This document shows positions 1 to 10,735 of a stretch of 64,000 bases of DNA, in pieces. Made by a program: the position numbers and the translations under genes. Every line of letters starts with the position of its first letter. Positions within the stretch are counted from its first letter, which is position 1. Source of the stretch: Blastobasis lacticolella (lineage: Eukaryota > Arthropoda > Insecta > Lepidoptera > Blastobasidae); assembly GCA_905147135.1 (NCBI GenBank), contig LR990040.1, forward strand, positions 21,559,857-21,623,856. Reading direction: 5' to 3'. The notes under the pieces were generated by a model, which did not search any database, was not told the DNA's origin, and worked only from the letters and a program-made list of their open reading frames with translations.

Positions 1-255
1 GAATGCACATCAAGTAATTACCTACAGTAGAGCGCCCGAAATCTGACTTCTGTGGCCCTGCTACCTGGAAAACCTGACCATATTGGATCATGGTTAAACA
101 TTCCGTCGCCTGAATGTGCTGGTTTTCTCACGATGTTTTCTTCATCATAAGAGTCAGTGTTCAACTAGTGTAGATAATTCAGAAAATCCGGGGTTCGAAC
201 GTGGTACCTCTCGCTTACTAGTCTGACCGGCTGGCCATTAGGCTACCGACGTTCG
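1..255 (-). mobile_element. tRNA-derived SINE, reverse strand, cut by window start
   Basis: Read on the reverse strand, a tRNA-like head near 250-180 has an A-box-like TAGCCTAATGG and a B-box-like CGTTCGAACCC about 40 nt apart, the spacing of a Pol III promoter. The body contains the 'aaaacatcgtgagaaaacc' type motif that I know from many lepidopteran SINEs. The 3' end lies beyond the window start. It is non-coding and would depend on a LINE for movement. Confidence 0.6.
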
Positions 256-259
256 ACCG

Positions 260-536
260 ATGTTGCCAATAGAGGCAAGCCAATTAGAACCTCCGTTAAC
301 CATATAAAGAGCACCAGTGTCTTCTCTATTTTTAAGAAAAGACGGTATTATAAGTCTGTACGTGGGTGTGGGTCTGTATATGTATATGTATATTTTGCTG
401 CCAGAGCAACGTGTTAGAGGTGGGCCACGCATTAGCGATACTCTTGGTTTTGGTAATGTCTATAGGCAGTGGTCACCACATTCTATCAGGTGGCCCGCTT
501 GCCTGTTTGCCTACCGTATGACACAAAAAAAAATGT
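260..536 (+). mobile_element. 3' end of a lepidopteran retroposon with A tail
   Basis: The stretch ends with a 'gcattagcgatactc ... catcaggtggcccgcttgcc' type motif followed by an A-rich tail at about 524-534. This is a very common lepidopteran SINE/LINE 3' terminus. Its twin is at 12200-12475. No coding content is credible; the short open frames here are not gene-like. Confidence 0.5.
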
Positions 537-544
537 AATGGACG

Positions 545-779
545 GATGTATATTTCGATGGGAATTTCTTTTTTCAAAGCCAGTTTAATTGAGATGATTC
601 ATAGCTTTGTTTTATTAATATCAATTTGTTATTAAGAAAATATTTGATAAGATATATGTAGGGCATCTATATTGTATATTTTGTTATGAATTCGATTATT
701 GTCGGGTAGAATCAAATAAACTCAGTTAATTTCCAGCCTGGCGTTTTATTGGTTATTGCACTGGCGCAGTTGCGGTTTT
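545..779 (+). mobile_element. Gypsy-C LTR end and primer-binding site, copy 1
   Basis: The LTR part carries AATAAA at 714-719 and ends with CA at 759-760. TGGCGCAGT at 762-770 follows as primer-binding site; it resembles the tRNA-Ser type PBS TGGCGCAGTCG of other insect Gypsy elements. The same LTR end occurs at 15303-15474 and, isolated, at 52299-52361. The left LTR edge could not be set. Confidence 0.55.
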
Positions 780-887
780 AATTTCATTTTCTCGTTATTA
801 AAGTGTGTTAAAACGAAAATAATCCAAGTGCTAAGCGCATTTAGTGACATTGTTTAACCATTATAAACGTTAGAAATCGTAACAAAA

Positions 888-965
888 ATGCCGATCGACA
901 AAATCGAGACATTTGACTTAAACTCAAAATAGTGGCTGGCCACGTAAGACGTGTCAACCAGTTCA
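888..965 (+). pseudogene. Gypsy-C gag, N-terminal fragment, copy 1
   Basis: ATG at 888 opens a frame beginning MPIDKIETFDLNSK, a typical Gypsy gag start. It is broken by an in-frame TAG and then TAA, and is interrupted at 966 by the Gypsy-A LTR. The second copy at 15602 lacks the first stop and continues after the solo LTR, which proves that this is the gag start. Confidence 0.6.
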
Positions 966-1324
966 TAATAGAAACGAACAACGTTAGTTAAATGTACATT
1001 TATTTTGTAATCCACTTAGTCACAACATCAAGCTCTTAACAATTAATAAGCAACCAAAACGATACTTCTGGATACATTACCAATCAGGCTTCTTTATTTA
1101 CCAATTAACAGGAGTAACTTCAAAGGAAACCATTAATAGGACTTATTAATCCGTGATAGAAAAATAACAATGGAAAGTAACCACTGCGACGCGTACGCCG
1201 TGATGGCGGGTAAGCAAGTGACGACCAAGCGAAAGACGTTACTCCTACTTTTTAAAATTGCCGCGGCGTGTCTCGGGTTACGTCACCCTTAGTGTTGCTA
1301 GTCGTCGAACTCGCAGCGATAACA
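966..1324 (-). repeat. Gypsy-A 3' LTR (359 bp)
   Basis: It is near-identical to the 359-bp solo LTR at 15680-16038 and to the truncated 5' LTR at 11937-12120. On the reverse strand it begins TGTTATCGC. A purine-rich stretch containing AGGAGGG lies just upstream (1328-1336), fitting a polypurine tract. Confidence 0.75.
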
Positions 1325-1876
1325 TCAAGCCCTCCTGCATTGCGTTCGTCCTCGGACGCATAATGGTCTGATGCCGCAGCTGAAACACATACGAAATAAC
1401 ATTTTTATTAATTCGTCACTAATGCGACTAATCCAACCAGCGTTTATTCGTAGTCAGCATTCGAATACACACTGGCTAGCTTGACCTGTGCTTCAATCCA
1501 CACTACACCTTGTAGAGTGTCTCAATATCTAGAGCTAGTTATCCCATCAACGGCCAACTACTCTATTATTTGACATAAACAAGAGTTTTATTCGCTCTTG
1601 CCGTGTATCGCCATGATATCTTAGCGGCGTTCACTTTGTATACCCGCATAACACTCCATAAAATGCTGAAGCTTGAAGCTAAGGCGTCTGACACACAAAT
1701 TTAGAAATATCAGTGCTAGAATAACGGAACAAAAATAAGTAGGTACAAGAAAAAGGTTTCAATATTTTGAAATAAGCTCCATGCTTCACACTAAATATAC
1801 TTTTCACATGAGCTTTAACCATTGAAACCACTAATATTATAATTTACACTTACTTGATAACATCCGGACACATGCA
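1325..1876 (-). other. Gypsy-A region between pol and 3' LTR, non-coding
   Basis: About 550 bp between the integrase stop and the polypurine tract. I see no open frame of useful length on either strand and no env-like signal. Confidence 0.5.
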
Positions 1877-2671
1877 TTAGTCCTCGATCTTGCTCCAGGG
1901 TTTCATGTTCTCCACGCATGCCGTACCTTCATATCGTTTGGAGCTACGTTCAGCTCCTCTAAGATCTGATATTCTATATCGGTCATGACCTAAAATTTCA
2001 TTAACCTGGAAAGGACCTTTATATCCTGGCAGCAATTTGCTACTTTGCCCGTCAGTAGCGTGACTTGGAATTTTCAAGACCACTAGGTCACCAACTTTAT
2101 ACTTTGGTGCTACCTTACGTGTTGCATCAAAAGTGGCTTTTTGATGGTCGGCATTCCTTTTGATGTTTTCATCGACCATTTTCCTCAAGGCCGTTACATC
2201 CACCACCGCATCAGAGGCACTACTATCATCAGTGATCCCTTCATTATTCATTTTAATCCTGTACCCGATAAATACCTCGCTTGGCACTGCTGAGGTTGTT
2301 TTATTTATAGTGCTGTTTATCCTTTGCTGTATATCTCGGATATATTGATCCCATTTGTTGTTATCACTATTTGCACCCATATTACGTAACGAATCTAAAA
2401 TAGTTCGATTATACCGCTCTATCTGCCCGTTCGAGCGTGGTACACCTAGTTTTGACGTGACGGATAATAACCAATCACCTTCCGTGATGGACATTACATT
2501 CTTTAGAGTCTCACTGACATTTTGCTCGGGTGTTGGATTCCGGCTCAAAGCATCAACGTGCTGCATTTGTGAGCCCGCTCTATGTACTATATCGAATGTA
2601 AACTCTTGAGTTTGTAATAGCCATCGACTTATACGTAGTATAATTTCTTTTTTTTTCAATGCAAATTTCAC
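1877..2671 (-). pseudogene. Gypsy-A RNase H end and integrase remnant
   Basis: The 264-residue frame starts in the RNase H C-terminus (HVDALSRNP near residue 60) and jumps to the end of the integrase core: RSNGQIERYNRTI holds the catalytic Glu of the DDE triad. The HHCC zinc region and both catalytic Asp residues are missing, a deletion of roughly 200 residues. The C-terminal part (YKVGDLVVLKIPS ... GPFQVNEIL) is the usual SH3-like integrase tail. It follows the RT/RNase H segment with a short frame break at 2672-2713. Confidence 0.8.
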
Positions 2672-2713
2672 AGCGTTGCAATCGGTTGTTATTTTAAATT
2701 CTGTTCCTAACAG

Positions 2714-3436
2714 CTAGTGTCTAAATTTGGTCAGCCCTACTACTATTGCTAGCAGCTCGAGTTCAAATAAGTGATATTTTTTCTCTTCATTTGCGGTTTG
2801 TCGACTGTAAAAGTATACTGGTTTTTCACCATTGTTTGTCAACTGAATCAGAATACATCCTATGCCGTCACGACTTGCATTCGTGTATAAATTTATAGGC
2901 AGTTTCGGATCAAATATATGTAATACTGCATTATTTATGAGTTTTTTCTTAACACACTCTATGACCTTGTCTTGCAGAGGTCCCCAACTCCAAGTTGCAT
3001 GCTTTTTCAGCAAAATAGTCAATGGTTTACAAAGAATCGCACAATTTTTGATAAACTTTCTAAAATAATTTATTATACCTAAAAATTGTCTCAATTGGTG
3101 TACAGTTTTGGGAGTAGGGTATTGTTCGATTGCCTTGAGCTTCCTTGAGCTCGGGCGTACACCCTCGGAAGATACTTCGTACTCTAAAAATGTGAATTGA
3201 CTTTGGAAAAATGAACATTTATCTGGATTTATTGAAAGACCATTTTGCTGAAGAAGATCAAGTACAGCCTCTAGACAAGCCACGTTTTTAGAAAAAGTTT
3301 CTGTAGCTATTAAAAGATCTTCCATGTACATACACATAAATTCAAAATGGCCATCAGGAGTAATGAATGCAGTCTTGTGAATTGCATCTGGTTTGATACA
3401 AATTTGATAATAGCCACTTTTAAGGTTGTAAAGCAT
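2714..3436 (-). pseudogene. Gypsy-A reverse transcriptase (C-terminal part) and RNase H
   Basis: The frame shows LKSGYYQICI and TPDGHFEF from RT, then jumps to MEDLLIATETF. The catalytic YMDD box reads YMED here, and about 40-45 residues in front of it (the MPFGL...FQR region) are gone. RNase H follows with LYTNASRDGIG, where the usual YTDAS Asp is Asn. Deletion plus two catalytic changes make activity very unlikely. Confidence 0.8.
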
Positions 3437-3446
3437 TGTAAAAAAC

Positions 3447-3734
3447 CTACAGTCCCGTAATCTGTCGTATCAAGTATTCAATCATAGGCATTGGGTATTT
3501 TTCCTTTACCGTAATTTTATTCAGCTGGCGATAGTCTATGCACAGCCGTTTAGCTCCCGACGCTTTGTTTACTAGAAGCGCTGGATTTGCGTATGAAGAA
3601 TTGCTATTGCGGATAATGCCCGCGCTTAGCAATTCGTCTGTCATTTCGCGAGTAATTTTCCGTTCAGATTCTGACATTCTATACGGTCGTTGATACACTG
3701 GAAGTTCTGAGTTTAATTGAATATCTAATTCCAC
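3447..3734 (-). pseudogene. Gypsy-A reverse transcriptase, N-terminal part
   Basis: The frame carries YQRPYRMSESERK, SSYANPALLVNK and RLCIDYRQLNKITV, the finger motifs of Gypsy RT. It breaks at 3437-3447 before continuing into the next RT segment. Upstream on this strand it is cut by Gypsy-B at 3764; the protease end lies on the far side at 10562 and beyond. Confidence 0.8.
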
Positions 3735-3763
3735 ACAAGAAGTTTTACCTAAACTGGTAATAT

Positions 3764-4687
3764 CTTATTATGTGGCATAATAAAAAATGTTTTTCATATT
3801 CGCAATATGTCTTACGTATTTGGTCTAATATGTACGCTGCTTTATAACTTTTAAAATTCTTCGAGTCAACTAGTAGGTAAGCGGCCACTTTTATTGTGTA
3901 GGTGCTTACACATTGATTCGTATGCAAGCGTACAGTAATTTCGAGCGGGCACTGTAAGTCTCAGTAGGCGCGCTGGGCAAGCGTTCAACTCGAGAACGTA
4001 GGACCCGAGTTCGAATCACCAGTAACAATTTAATTTTGTTTTTTTTTGTACTTTATTTTTTTTTTGGTGTAGTTTATCCTTTTATTTACAATATTTCAAA
4101 GGTATGACGAACGACTTATGCGAGACACTGCTAACTGGATATTACTTAAGAGCAGTCATTTTGCACATTTAAGAAATTCATTTTGGCCATAAGATTGAAT
4201 ATTTGTACGTTGGTTTGTATCCACAATTATTGTGCTTTGCAAGTTTTGGATGATGGATAGTCAGTGAAATCATAAGGATAAAGGGGTAAGTCCTAGATAT
4301 TTAAGATCTAGCGTTCGTCCAAATGAATAATACTTATTCTCGCAAGATAAATTTAAAGTGATGTACAACTTTCATCTTTGTTTTAGCCTAACGACACGCC
4401 CTTTTATAATTTAGAGAAAAAGTATTTTAAGAACCTAAAAATTCACATCCCGGCTAAGCTGAGCTAGACCCCAGGTTTAGGCAGAGTTCCGAACAAAAAT
4501 AAAAACTCTCCTGGCGCCCTTCTTTTTTTTAGTTTTAAGTAGACCTTAGTGTAGTTTGTAAGTTATTGCATGGAAAGTAGTATTTTAGTTTATAGTATTT
4601 ACTTAGTTTCTTCTTAGTGATTATATTACTTTATTTACGTAGAACATTTGTTTAATTTTTATATATATACGCAAACAATCCGTAACA
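3764..4687 (+). repeat. Gypsy-B 5' LTR (924 bp)
   Basis: It aligns over its length with 9655-10561. The 3' copy begins TGTATTATG, while this copy reads CTTATTATG, so the leading TG is mutated. It ends GTAACA at 4687. AT-rich 3' part; a TATATATA tract lies at about 4661-4668. A tRNA-like segment is embedded at 3951-4023. Confidence 0.85.
3951..4023 (+). promoter_or_regulatory. tRNA-like, Pol III promoter-like segment inside the LTR
   Basis: This 73-nt segment has ACTG/CAGT ends that can pair, an anticodon-like stem GCGTTC/GAACGT around a 7-nt loop, and a B-box-like GAGTTCGAATC. A T-rich run (4035-4049) follows and could end Pol III transcription. The T stem and A box are poor matches, so it is not a functional tRNA by eye. 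The 3' LTR carries the same segment at 9842-9914. Confidence 0.4.
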
Positions 4688-4688
4688 A

Positions 4689-4706
4689 TGGCGCCCAACG
4701 TTAAAA
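4689..4706 (+). promoter_or_regulatory. Gypsy-B primer-binding site
   Basis: TGGCGCCCAACG starts one base after the LTR end. This is the core of the PBS class that pairs with the 3' end of tRNA-Lys(1,2); the match weakens after 12 nt. The leader then runs to about 4944 without a credible gene. Confidence 0.65.
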
Positions 4707-4944
4707 TTTACGGTAGTTGATGTGTACCTAGATTTTCTTTGTTCTCGGCGATGCATAAAGATCTGTTCACATTGTGCATTGCAATACTGTTTTTTTTTCT
4801 TTGTTTTCTTAAGGTTATAATAAACGTACCAAACGTTGTAATTACTTTCCTTGTCATTTGACTTTGGGCTTTTATTGTAAATTACTTTATTTATATACTC
4901 TTAGTTATAGACTAAAGATTAGTGCTTTAGTTTAGTTAGTTTTA

Positions 4945-6432
4945 GTGAACCTGTCGTTGTACCTAATCGGCATTATTATCGGCTTGATCGTTTGTGATAC
5001 CTTTGAAATATTTATTTTTTCCAATATAGATCCAAATTTTTTACTTAAAGACGAAATTGAATTCGAACTAGCGTGTCGGGGTGTTTACGTCCAAGAGTTA
5101 GTCCCGGTTATGAAAAATATTGTAAAAGAGTTGCTACTCAATGAAAATACTGGTAAGGATAGACCGTATGAAGTTAAAGCACCTAAACAATGTCTTGATG
5201 ACCCACACAAGGAACTACAGACGTCTTCGTTAAAGCTCAATACTTTAGCTATGTACATTACAGAAATTGGTGAAAAGCCGGACAGGGCCTTGTTTAGGCG
5301 TTTGATTTCGCGTTTATATCACGTTCGGGGTAGGTTAGAATTTATTGTACCGATAGAGGAAACTGACCGCGATATTAAGTCTGAGCTAAAGGCTAGGACT
5401 AATAAGTTACTAGCAGAATTGGAGCAAAAAGATGACATTGAAGTTAATTTTGATATGCCATTGGAAGTTAAAACTATGCTGCAGGAGACATTAGGTGATC
5501 CTGGGAAATCTATCATTGGGAAAATAGAAGGGGATCTTGGGAAATCAGAAGATTTAGAAGGTAGGTTTAAGAATATGAATTCACTAGACAATATTAAGAA
5601 TAATAAATTATGCCGAACTTCTACAGTAGATGACGTTCCAAAGCATAAACTGGTGCCGATTAGTAGCTGGGGTATTCAGTTTGCGGGTGATAGTAGCATA
5701 AGTGTGAATGCTTTCCTCGAGAGAGTTAATGAATTAAAGGATGCACGTAATGCTACTGAGGATGATCTTTGGCGTTATGCCATTGATTTTTTTAATGGAG
5801 ACGCTCTTATATGGTATAGGGCAAATAGGGAATTTATTGATTCCTGGGATGAATTGGTTTCACTTTTAAAGCGCACCTTTCAGTCACCTTATTATCAGGA
5901 GGAGCTCATAGCAGAAATAAATGCAAGAACACAAGGGAAAAATGAATCTGTAGCCATTTTCGTGTCGAGCATGCAAAATATGTTTAATAGACTCCCTGGC
6001 AAATTATTAGAGCGTGAAAAAGTAATGATTATCTTAAAAAATCTGCAACCATATTACCAACAAATGGTTTGTAGAGACGTCTTTGAATCGGTATCAGAAT
6101 TAGTAAATGTTTTGCGTGTTATAGAAAGAACTAAAGTTAATTGCGATAAATTTAAAGAACCCAAATTTTGTGACACGAGATTAGAACCTGATTTAGCTTA
6201 TAAGATTCCACCTGAATCTAGCACGGAGTTTAATGTGGTGTCGACTATTCAGTCCACAAATCCGTCACAAAGTAAACGATGCTGGAATTGTCGTGAGTTA
6301 GGACATATTTTCAGAATTTGCAAGTTACCCAAACAACGTCTGTTTTGCTACAAGTGTGGTAGATTCGGGGTTATGTCCAAAGACTGTGTCTGTAAGGGAA
6401 ACGCTGCTGGGGAAAGCCCACATACTGCCTAA
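4945..6432 (+). CDS. gag: Gypsy-B Gag polyprotein
   Basis: A long open frame encodes Gag. The first in-frame ATG is 5110, but the KDEIEFELACRGV segment upstream looks like genuine Gag N-terminus, so the original start may have been lost (GTG at 4945). Residues about 270-400 resemble the retrotransposon Gag core (W...ALIWYRAN...F...YYQEELIAEI). The C-terminus has one intact CCHC knuckle (CWNCRELGHIFRIC). A second (CYKCGRFGVMSKDC) has Val in place of His, so it should not bind zinc normally. The stop at 6430 precedes the protease frame by about 65 bp. Confidence 0.85.
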   Translation: MNLSLYLIGIIIGLIVCDTFEIFIFSNIDPNFLLKDEIEFELACRGVYVQELVPVMKNIVKELLLNENTGKDRPYEVKAPKQCLDDPHKELQTSSLKLNTLAMYITEIGEKPDRALFRRLISRLYHVRGRLEFIVPIEETDRDIKSELKARTNKLLAELEQKDDIEVNFDMPLEVKTMLQETLGDPGKSIIGKIEGDLGKSEDLEGRFKNMNSLDNIKNNKLCRTSTVDDVPKHKLVPISSWGIQFAGDSSISVNAFLERVNELKDARNATEDDLWRYAIDFFNGDALIWYRANREFIDSWDELVSLLKRTFQSPYYQEELIAEINARTQGKNESVAIFVSSMQNMFNRLPGKLLEREKVMIILKNLQPYYQQMVCRDVFESVSELVNVLRVIERTKVNCDKFKEPKFCDTRLEPDLAYKIPPESSTEFNVVSTIQSTNPSQSKRCWNCRELGHIFRICKLPKQRLFCYKCGRFGVMSKDCVCKGNAAGESPHTA

Positions 6433-6497
6433 AAGGTTTTCCCCTAAATAGAGTCCACAAAGAATGGCAGGATTGGTTATCTGTTATTCGTAATTTT

Positions 6498-6870
6498 ATG
6501 TCTAAAGAATCGGTTTGTCCTATTTTGTTAAGTAAAGCTAACGATAACCGGCATTATATTAAAATAGATATATTAGGCCATTGGTGTACGGGACTTCTCG
6601 ACACAGGTGCTAATCGTAGCGTCATGAATATAGCATTTGCAGAAAAGTTAAGGTCGTTGGGATTAAAGACACAAAATAAGGAACTATTTACAGTTAAAAC
6701 AGCTGATGGGTCGATCCACGATTTATCTAAGTTTTTTTATGTGCCTATAACTTTAGATAACCAGTTCCAAGTTGTAAAAATGTATATTATGCCTAATTTA
6801 ACACAGGATCTTATTTGAGGACAAGATTTTTTCGATATTTTTGGTATAGCCATTAACTTTAAGGATGTTG
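6498..6870 (+). pseudogene. Gypsy-B aspartic protease
   Basis: LLDTGANRSVMN is the retroviral-type aspartic protease active site, and NLTQDLI*GQDFFDIFG is the family's C-terminal flap/ILG region. A TGA at 6816-6818 stands where Trp or Leu is normal, a single nonsense change. The frame then runs on toward RT. Confidence 0.8.
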
Positions 6871-6872
6871 TC

Positions 6873-8290
6873 TTGGAGGATTTAAGTGAAATCGGAGCAA
6901 TTTCTGATGGGAAACCCAAGGTTATTTCGAGAGACGATCTTGATAATAATCAAAGTAAAATCCTATCGGATTTAACTGAAGAAATGAAATCCGTTGTGGG
7001 CACAGGGTTGGGCAGAACTCATGTTCTTAAACATATTATAGATACGGGCGATAACCCACCGATTAATCAAAAACAGTATAATTTTTCGCCCACTGTCAGG
7101 TAGGAAATAGAAAAGAGCTTGACGACATGCTAGAGAAGGATGTTGTAGAACCTTCATATAGTTCATGGTGTTCGCCTGTTTTAATTGTAAAGAAACCAAG
7201 TGGAGATAATCGTTTGTGTCTTGATAGTAGGCAATTGAACATAGTAACGAAGAGGGATACTTATCCGTTACCTAGGGTCTCTGCAATTATAGATAATCTT
7301 CGCAATGCTCATTACTTATCTACGATTGATTTGATATCGGCATTTTGGCAAATCGAACTGGTAGACAGTAGTAAAGAGAAAACGGCATTCGCAGTACCAG
7401 GTCGTGGCCTTTTCCACTTCAAAGTGATGCCATTCGGTCTAGTTAATGCATCTCAATCACAGCAAAGACTTATGGACATTTTATTTCACGAACTTGATGG
7501 AAAAGTATGGGCATATTTGGATGACATTGTCATTTGTTCTGTAGACTTTGAAGAGCACATAAATATTTTGAGAAAGGTAATGTCGATACTTAAACAGGCG
7601 GGTTTAACTATAAATGTTGATAAGTGCAAGTTTGCCAGATCAAATCTCAGGTTTCTAGGTTACATTATTGACAAGGACGGTTTAAGAACTGATCCTGACA
7701 AGGTGCCGGCTATTCTAAATTTTCCAAAACCTCAGAATATTACAGAACTCAAACGGTTTGTGGGTATTGCTAGTTGGTGTTGTAGATTTGTTAGAGATTT
7801 TTCGCTTGTAGCAGCTCCATTACATAACCTCATAAAAGGAAAGAGGCACAAGAAATTCGTTTGGACAGATGAAGCTGAAAAGGCATTTACGAAACTTAAG
7901 ACCTTGCTTACTTCAACACAGGTCATGTTGTGTCCTGATTATTCAAAGCCATTCATCATTCAGTGTGATGCCTCTAGTGTAGGAATTGGTGCGGTGCTAT
8001 TCAAAATTTTGATGGAGTTGATCAGGCAGTGTCATTTCTAAGTCGCAAATTATCGGATAGGGAAAGAAAGTTTTCAACCTCAGAACGAGAACTATTAAGC
8101 GTAGTCTATGCAATTGAAAAACTAAGACCTTATATTGATGGGGTCCATTTTACAGTGGTGACGGATCATAGTGCCTTGCAATGGCTACATAAAATAAAGG
8201 ATCCGCACGGTAGATTAGCAAGATGGGCAATGAAATTGCAACAATTTAGCTTCAACATAATACACAGACCTGGGAAGAGTAATATAGTAC
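6873..8290 (+). pseudogene. pol: Gypsy-B reverse transcriptase and RNase H
   Basis: The RT domain shows PVLIVKKPSGDNRLCLD, LISAFWQIEL, MPFGLVNASQ and the intact catalytic YLDDIV (near 7519). RNase H follows with CDASSVGIGAVL, TVVTDHSALQWL and PDALSR near 8290. TAG at 7101-7103, a frameshift just after it and another near 8010-8030 break the frame. Apart from these the catalytic residues are kept, so the lesions look recent. Confidence 0.9.
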
Positions 8291-9593
8291 CGGATGCTTT
8301 GTCGAGATGTGTCAATGAAATGCAAGACTTAAATTTAATTGACATTTTAGACAAATATAAAGACGAATGGTATTTAAATAAAATAGATGATATACTTCAG
8401 GGAAAGGAGAGAGATACAAGATGGGCAACTAGCAATAACCTGTTATATAAAAAAATATCGATGAAGCAATTTCCCGATAAATCGTTTGATTGGAAACTCT
8501 TTGTGCCGGAAACGTTAAGGAAATAAGTTTTGCGTGACTGTCATGACAACGTCAATTCAGGACATTTTGGTATACGGAAAACACTTTATAGGGTTAAACA
8601 GTATTACCATTGGCGGAAGCTTGTCAATGATGTAAAACAGTACGTTGTAAGTTGTGAGGTTTGTGCCAAATTTAAACCATCCCAACAACTACCATCTGGG
8701 AAAATGGGACAACATAGAGACGTAACGGGGCCTTGGCAATTAATAGCACTTGACCTAATGGGTTCTTTTCCTAAAAGTAAAAAATGTAACACTTTGCTGT
8801 TAGTTATTACGTGCTGTTTTAGCAAATTTTCTTTGTTATTCCCGCTGAGAACGGGCAAGACAAGATTTGTGAAATACTTTAAAATCAGTTCTCGCTATTT
8901 GGAGCTCCAAAAACTATAATTTGTGACAATGGGAGACAATTTGATGGTCATTTATTTAGGGAACTAGCATCAAAGTATAGGATCAACTTGTGGTTTACAC
9001 CACACTATCATCCACAGAGTAACCCCACAGAACGGGTTAATAGAGTCATTGGAACTATGATTTCGACATATATTCAGTCAAAAAAACATAATGAGTGGGG
9101 CTTGCATCTACATGAAATTGGCTATGCTATACGGACGGCCATTCATGAAACCACCGGCTATACACCGGCGTTTTTATTTTACGGAAGGGAAATAACAGTT
9201 AGTAACGCGAACTACTCTGCGGACATAATAACCGATCAAAATTGCCCTACATATGATATGCAAGAATATCTTAAGTGGCAAACGAACAGGTACCTCATAT
9301 TTGACAACGTTTGCCAGAAATTGAGAGAAAGTCATAACACTAGTCGCATTCCTTATGATTTGAAACGTAGACCGGCAAAATTTACAATTGGGGATATAGT
9401 GTGGAGAAAAACCAAATATCTTTCGAACGCTGCGAATAAGTTTATGGCTAAATTAGCACCGAAATATCAAAAGTCGATCATTACGGAAATTAAAGGTTCA
9501 AATGTTTATCGACTAAATAATTGCTACGGAAAAGATATAGGAACATGGCATGCAAAAGATTTAAAACCGTATATTTCAAATGATAAAGTTTAA
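8291..9593 (+). pseudogene. Gypsy-B integrase
   Basis: The HHCC zinc domain is visible (HDNVNSGHFG, then CEVCAKFK). The catalytic DDE triad is present across frames: LDLMG, IICDNGRQFDG, and NPTERVNRVIG. The C-terminal part (FTIGDIVWRK ... LAPKYQKS) is the usual DNA-binding tail. TAA at 8524-8526 and a frameshift near 8890 disrupt it. It ends at 9593, about 60 bp before the 3' LTR. Confidence 0.85.
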
Positions 9594-9604
9594 TGTAATT
9601 CTGT

Positions 9605-9654
9605 AAAAATATATGTACTAAGGACATATATTTTTAATCGAGGGAGAGGGAGCA
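9605..9654 (+). promoter_or_regulatory. Hairpin plus polypurine tract before the 3' LTR
   Basis: AAAAATATATGT (9605-9616) and ACATATATTTTT (9624-9635) form a perfect 12-bp stem with a 7-nt loop. The purine run GAGGGAGAGGGAG at 9640-9652 follows and ends next to the LTR start at 9655, as expected for the plus-strand primer. Confidence 0.7.
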
Positions 9655-10561
9655 TGTATTATGTGGCATAAACAAAAATGTTTTTCATATTCGCAATATG
9701 TCTTACGTATTTGGTCTAATATGTACGCTGCTTTATAACTTTTAAAATTCTTCGAGTCAACTAGTAGGTAAGCGGCCACTTTTATTGTGTAGGTGCTTAC
9801 ACATTGATTCGTATGCAAGCGTACCGTAATATCGAGCGGGCACTGTAAGTCTCAGTAGGCGCGCTGGGCAAGCGTTCAACTCGAGAACGTAGGACCCGAG
9901 TTCGAATCACCAGTAACAAGTTAATATTGTTTCTTTTATTCTTTATTTTTTTTTGTGTAGTTTACCCTTTTATTTACAATATTTCAAAGGTATGACGAAC
10001 GACTTATGCGAGACACTGCTAACTGGATATTACTTAAGAGCAGTCATTTTGCACATTTAAGAAATTCATTTTGGCCATAAGATTGAATATTTGTACGTTG
10101 GTTTGTGTCCACAATTATTGTGCTTTGCAAGTTTTGGATGATGGATAGTCAGTGAAATCATAAGGATAAAGGGGTAAGTCCTAGATATTTAAGATCTAGC
10201 GTTCGTTCAAATCTTTTATTCAAAATTTAAAGTGATGTACAACTTTCATCTTTGTTTTAGCCTAACGACACGCCCTTTTATAATTTGGAGAAAAAGTATT
10301 TTAAGAACCTAAAAATTCACATCCCGGCTAAGCTGAGCTAGACCCGAGGGTTAGGCAGAGTTCCGAACAAAAATAAAAACTCTCCTGGCGCCCTTCTTTT
10401 TTTTAGTTTTAAGTAGACCTTAGTGTAGTTTGTAAGTTATTGCATGGAAAGTAGAATTTTAGTTTATAGTATTTACTTAGTTTCTTCTTAGTGATTATAT
10501 TGCTTTATTTACGTAGAACATTTGTTTAATTTTTATATATATACGCAAACAACCCGTAACA
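9655..10561 (+). repeat. Gypsy-B 3' LTR (907 bp)
   Basis: It begins TGTATTATG and ends GTAACA. It pairs with 3764-4687, is 17 bp shorter mainly through one indel, and carries the same tRNA-like segment at 9842-9914. Confidence 0.85.
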
Positions 10562-10735
10562 ATCTTCGGAAAAACATTGAGGGTATTTCGAAAAAATATT
10601 ATTTAAAATATCCTACTACTCCGACGCAACGCCCTCAATTTTATTAATATTACAAACGTTTAACGATTGTAAAGGTTGAAACGTTAAAACATCAACTATT
10701 CGAGAATACATAATACTCTTCTCCTCGGTAAAATT

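Larger units (their letters stand above)
219..1324 (+). repeat. Duplicated block, copy 1
   Basis: This block matches 12151-16038 throughout: SINE head, retroposon tail, Gypsy-C LTR, leader and gag start, then the Gypsy-A LTR. Copy 2 contains two extra insertions (12488-14841 and 14891-15302) that are missing here, so copy 1 shows the pre-insertion state at about 540-548 and 592. After 1324 the sequence continues as the interior of Gypsy-A instead of the Gypsy-C gag. Confidence 0.8.
3764..10561 (+). mobile_element. Gypsy-B, near full-length Ty3/Gypsy element with two LTRs
   Basis: LTRs at 3764-4687 and 9655-10561 bracket leader, gag, protease, RT, RNase H and integrase in Ty3/Gypsy order. It is inserted in opposite orientation into Gypsy-A. 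Flanks atat (3760-3763) and atct (10562-10565) could be a 4-bp target duplication with one change. The LTRs differ by few substitutions and one indel (near 4320 versus 10207), so it is among the younger insertions. At least three nonsense codons and three frameshifts interrupt pol. Confidence 0.9.

Noticed and set aside
238..538. Overlapping short ORFs on both strands
   Set aside because: They lie in a retroposon end repeated at 12200-12475; no protein motif and different lengths in the two copies.
3745..3927. 60-codon reverse ORF, repeated at 9618-9818
   Set aside because: It is only the two Gypsy-B LTR copies read backwards; no similarity to a protein is visible.
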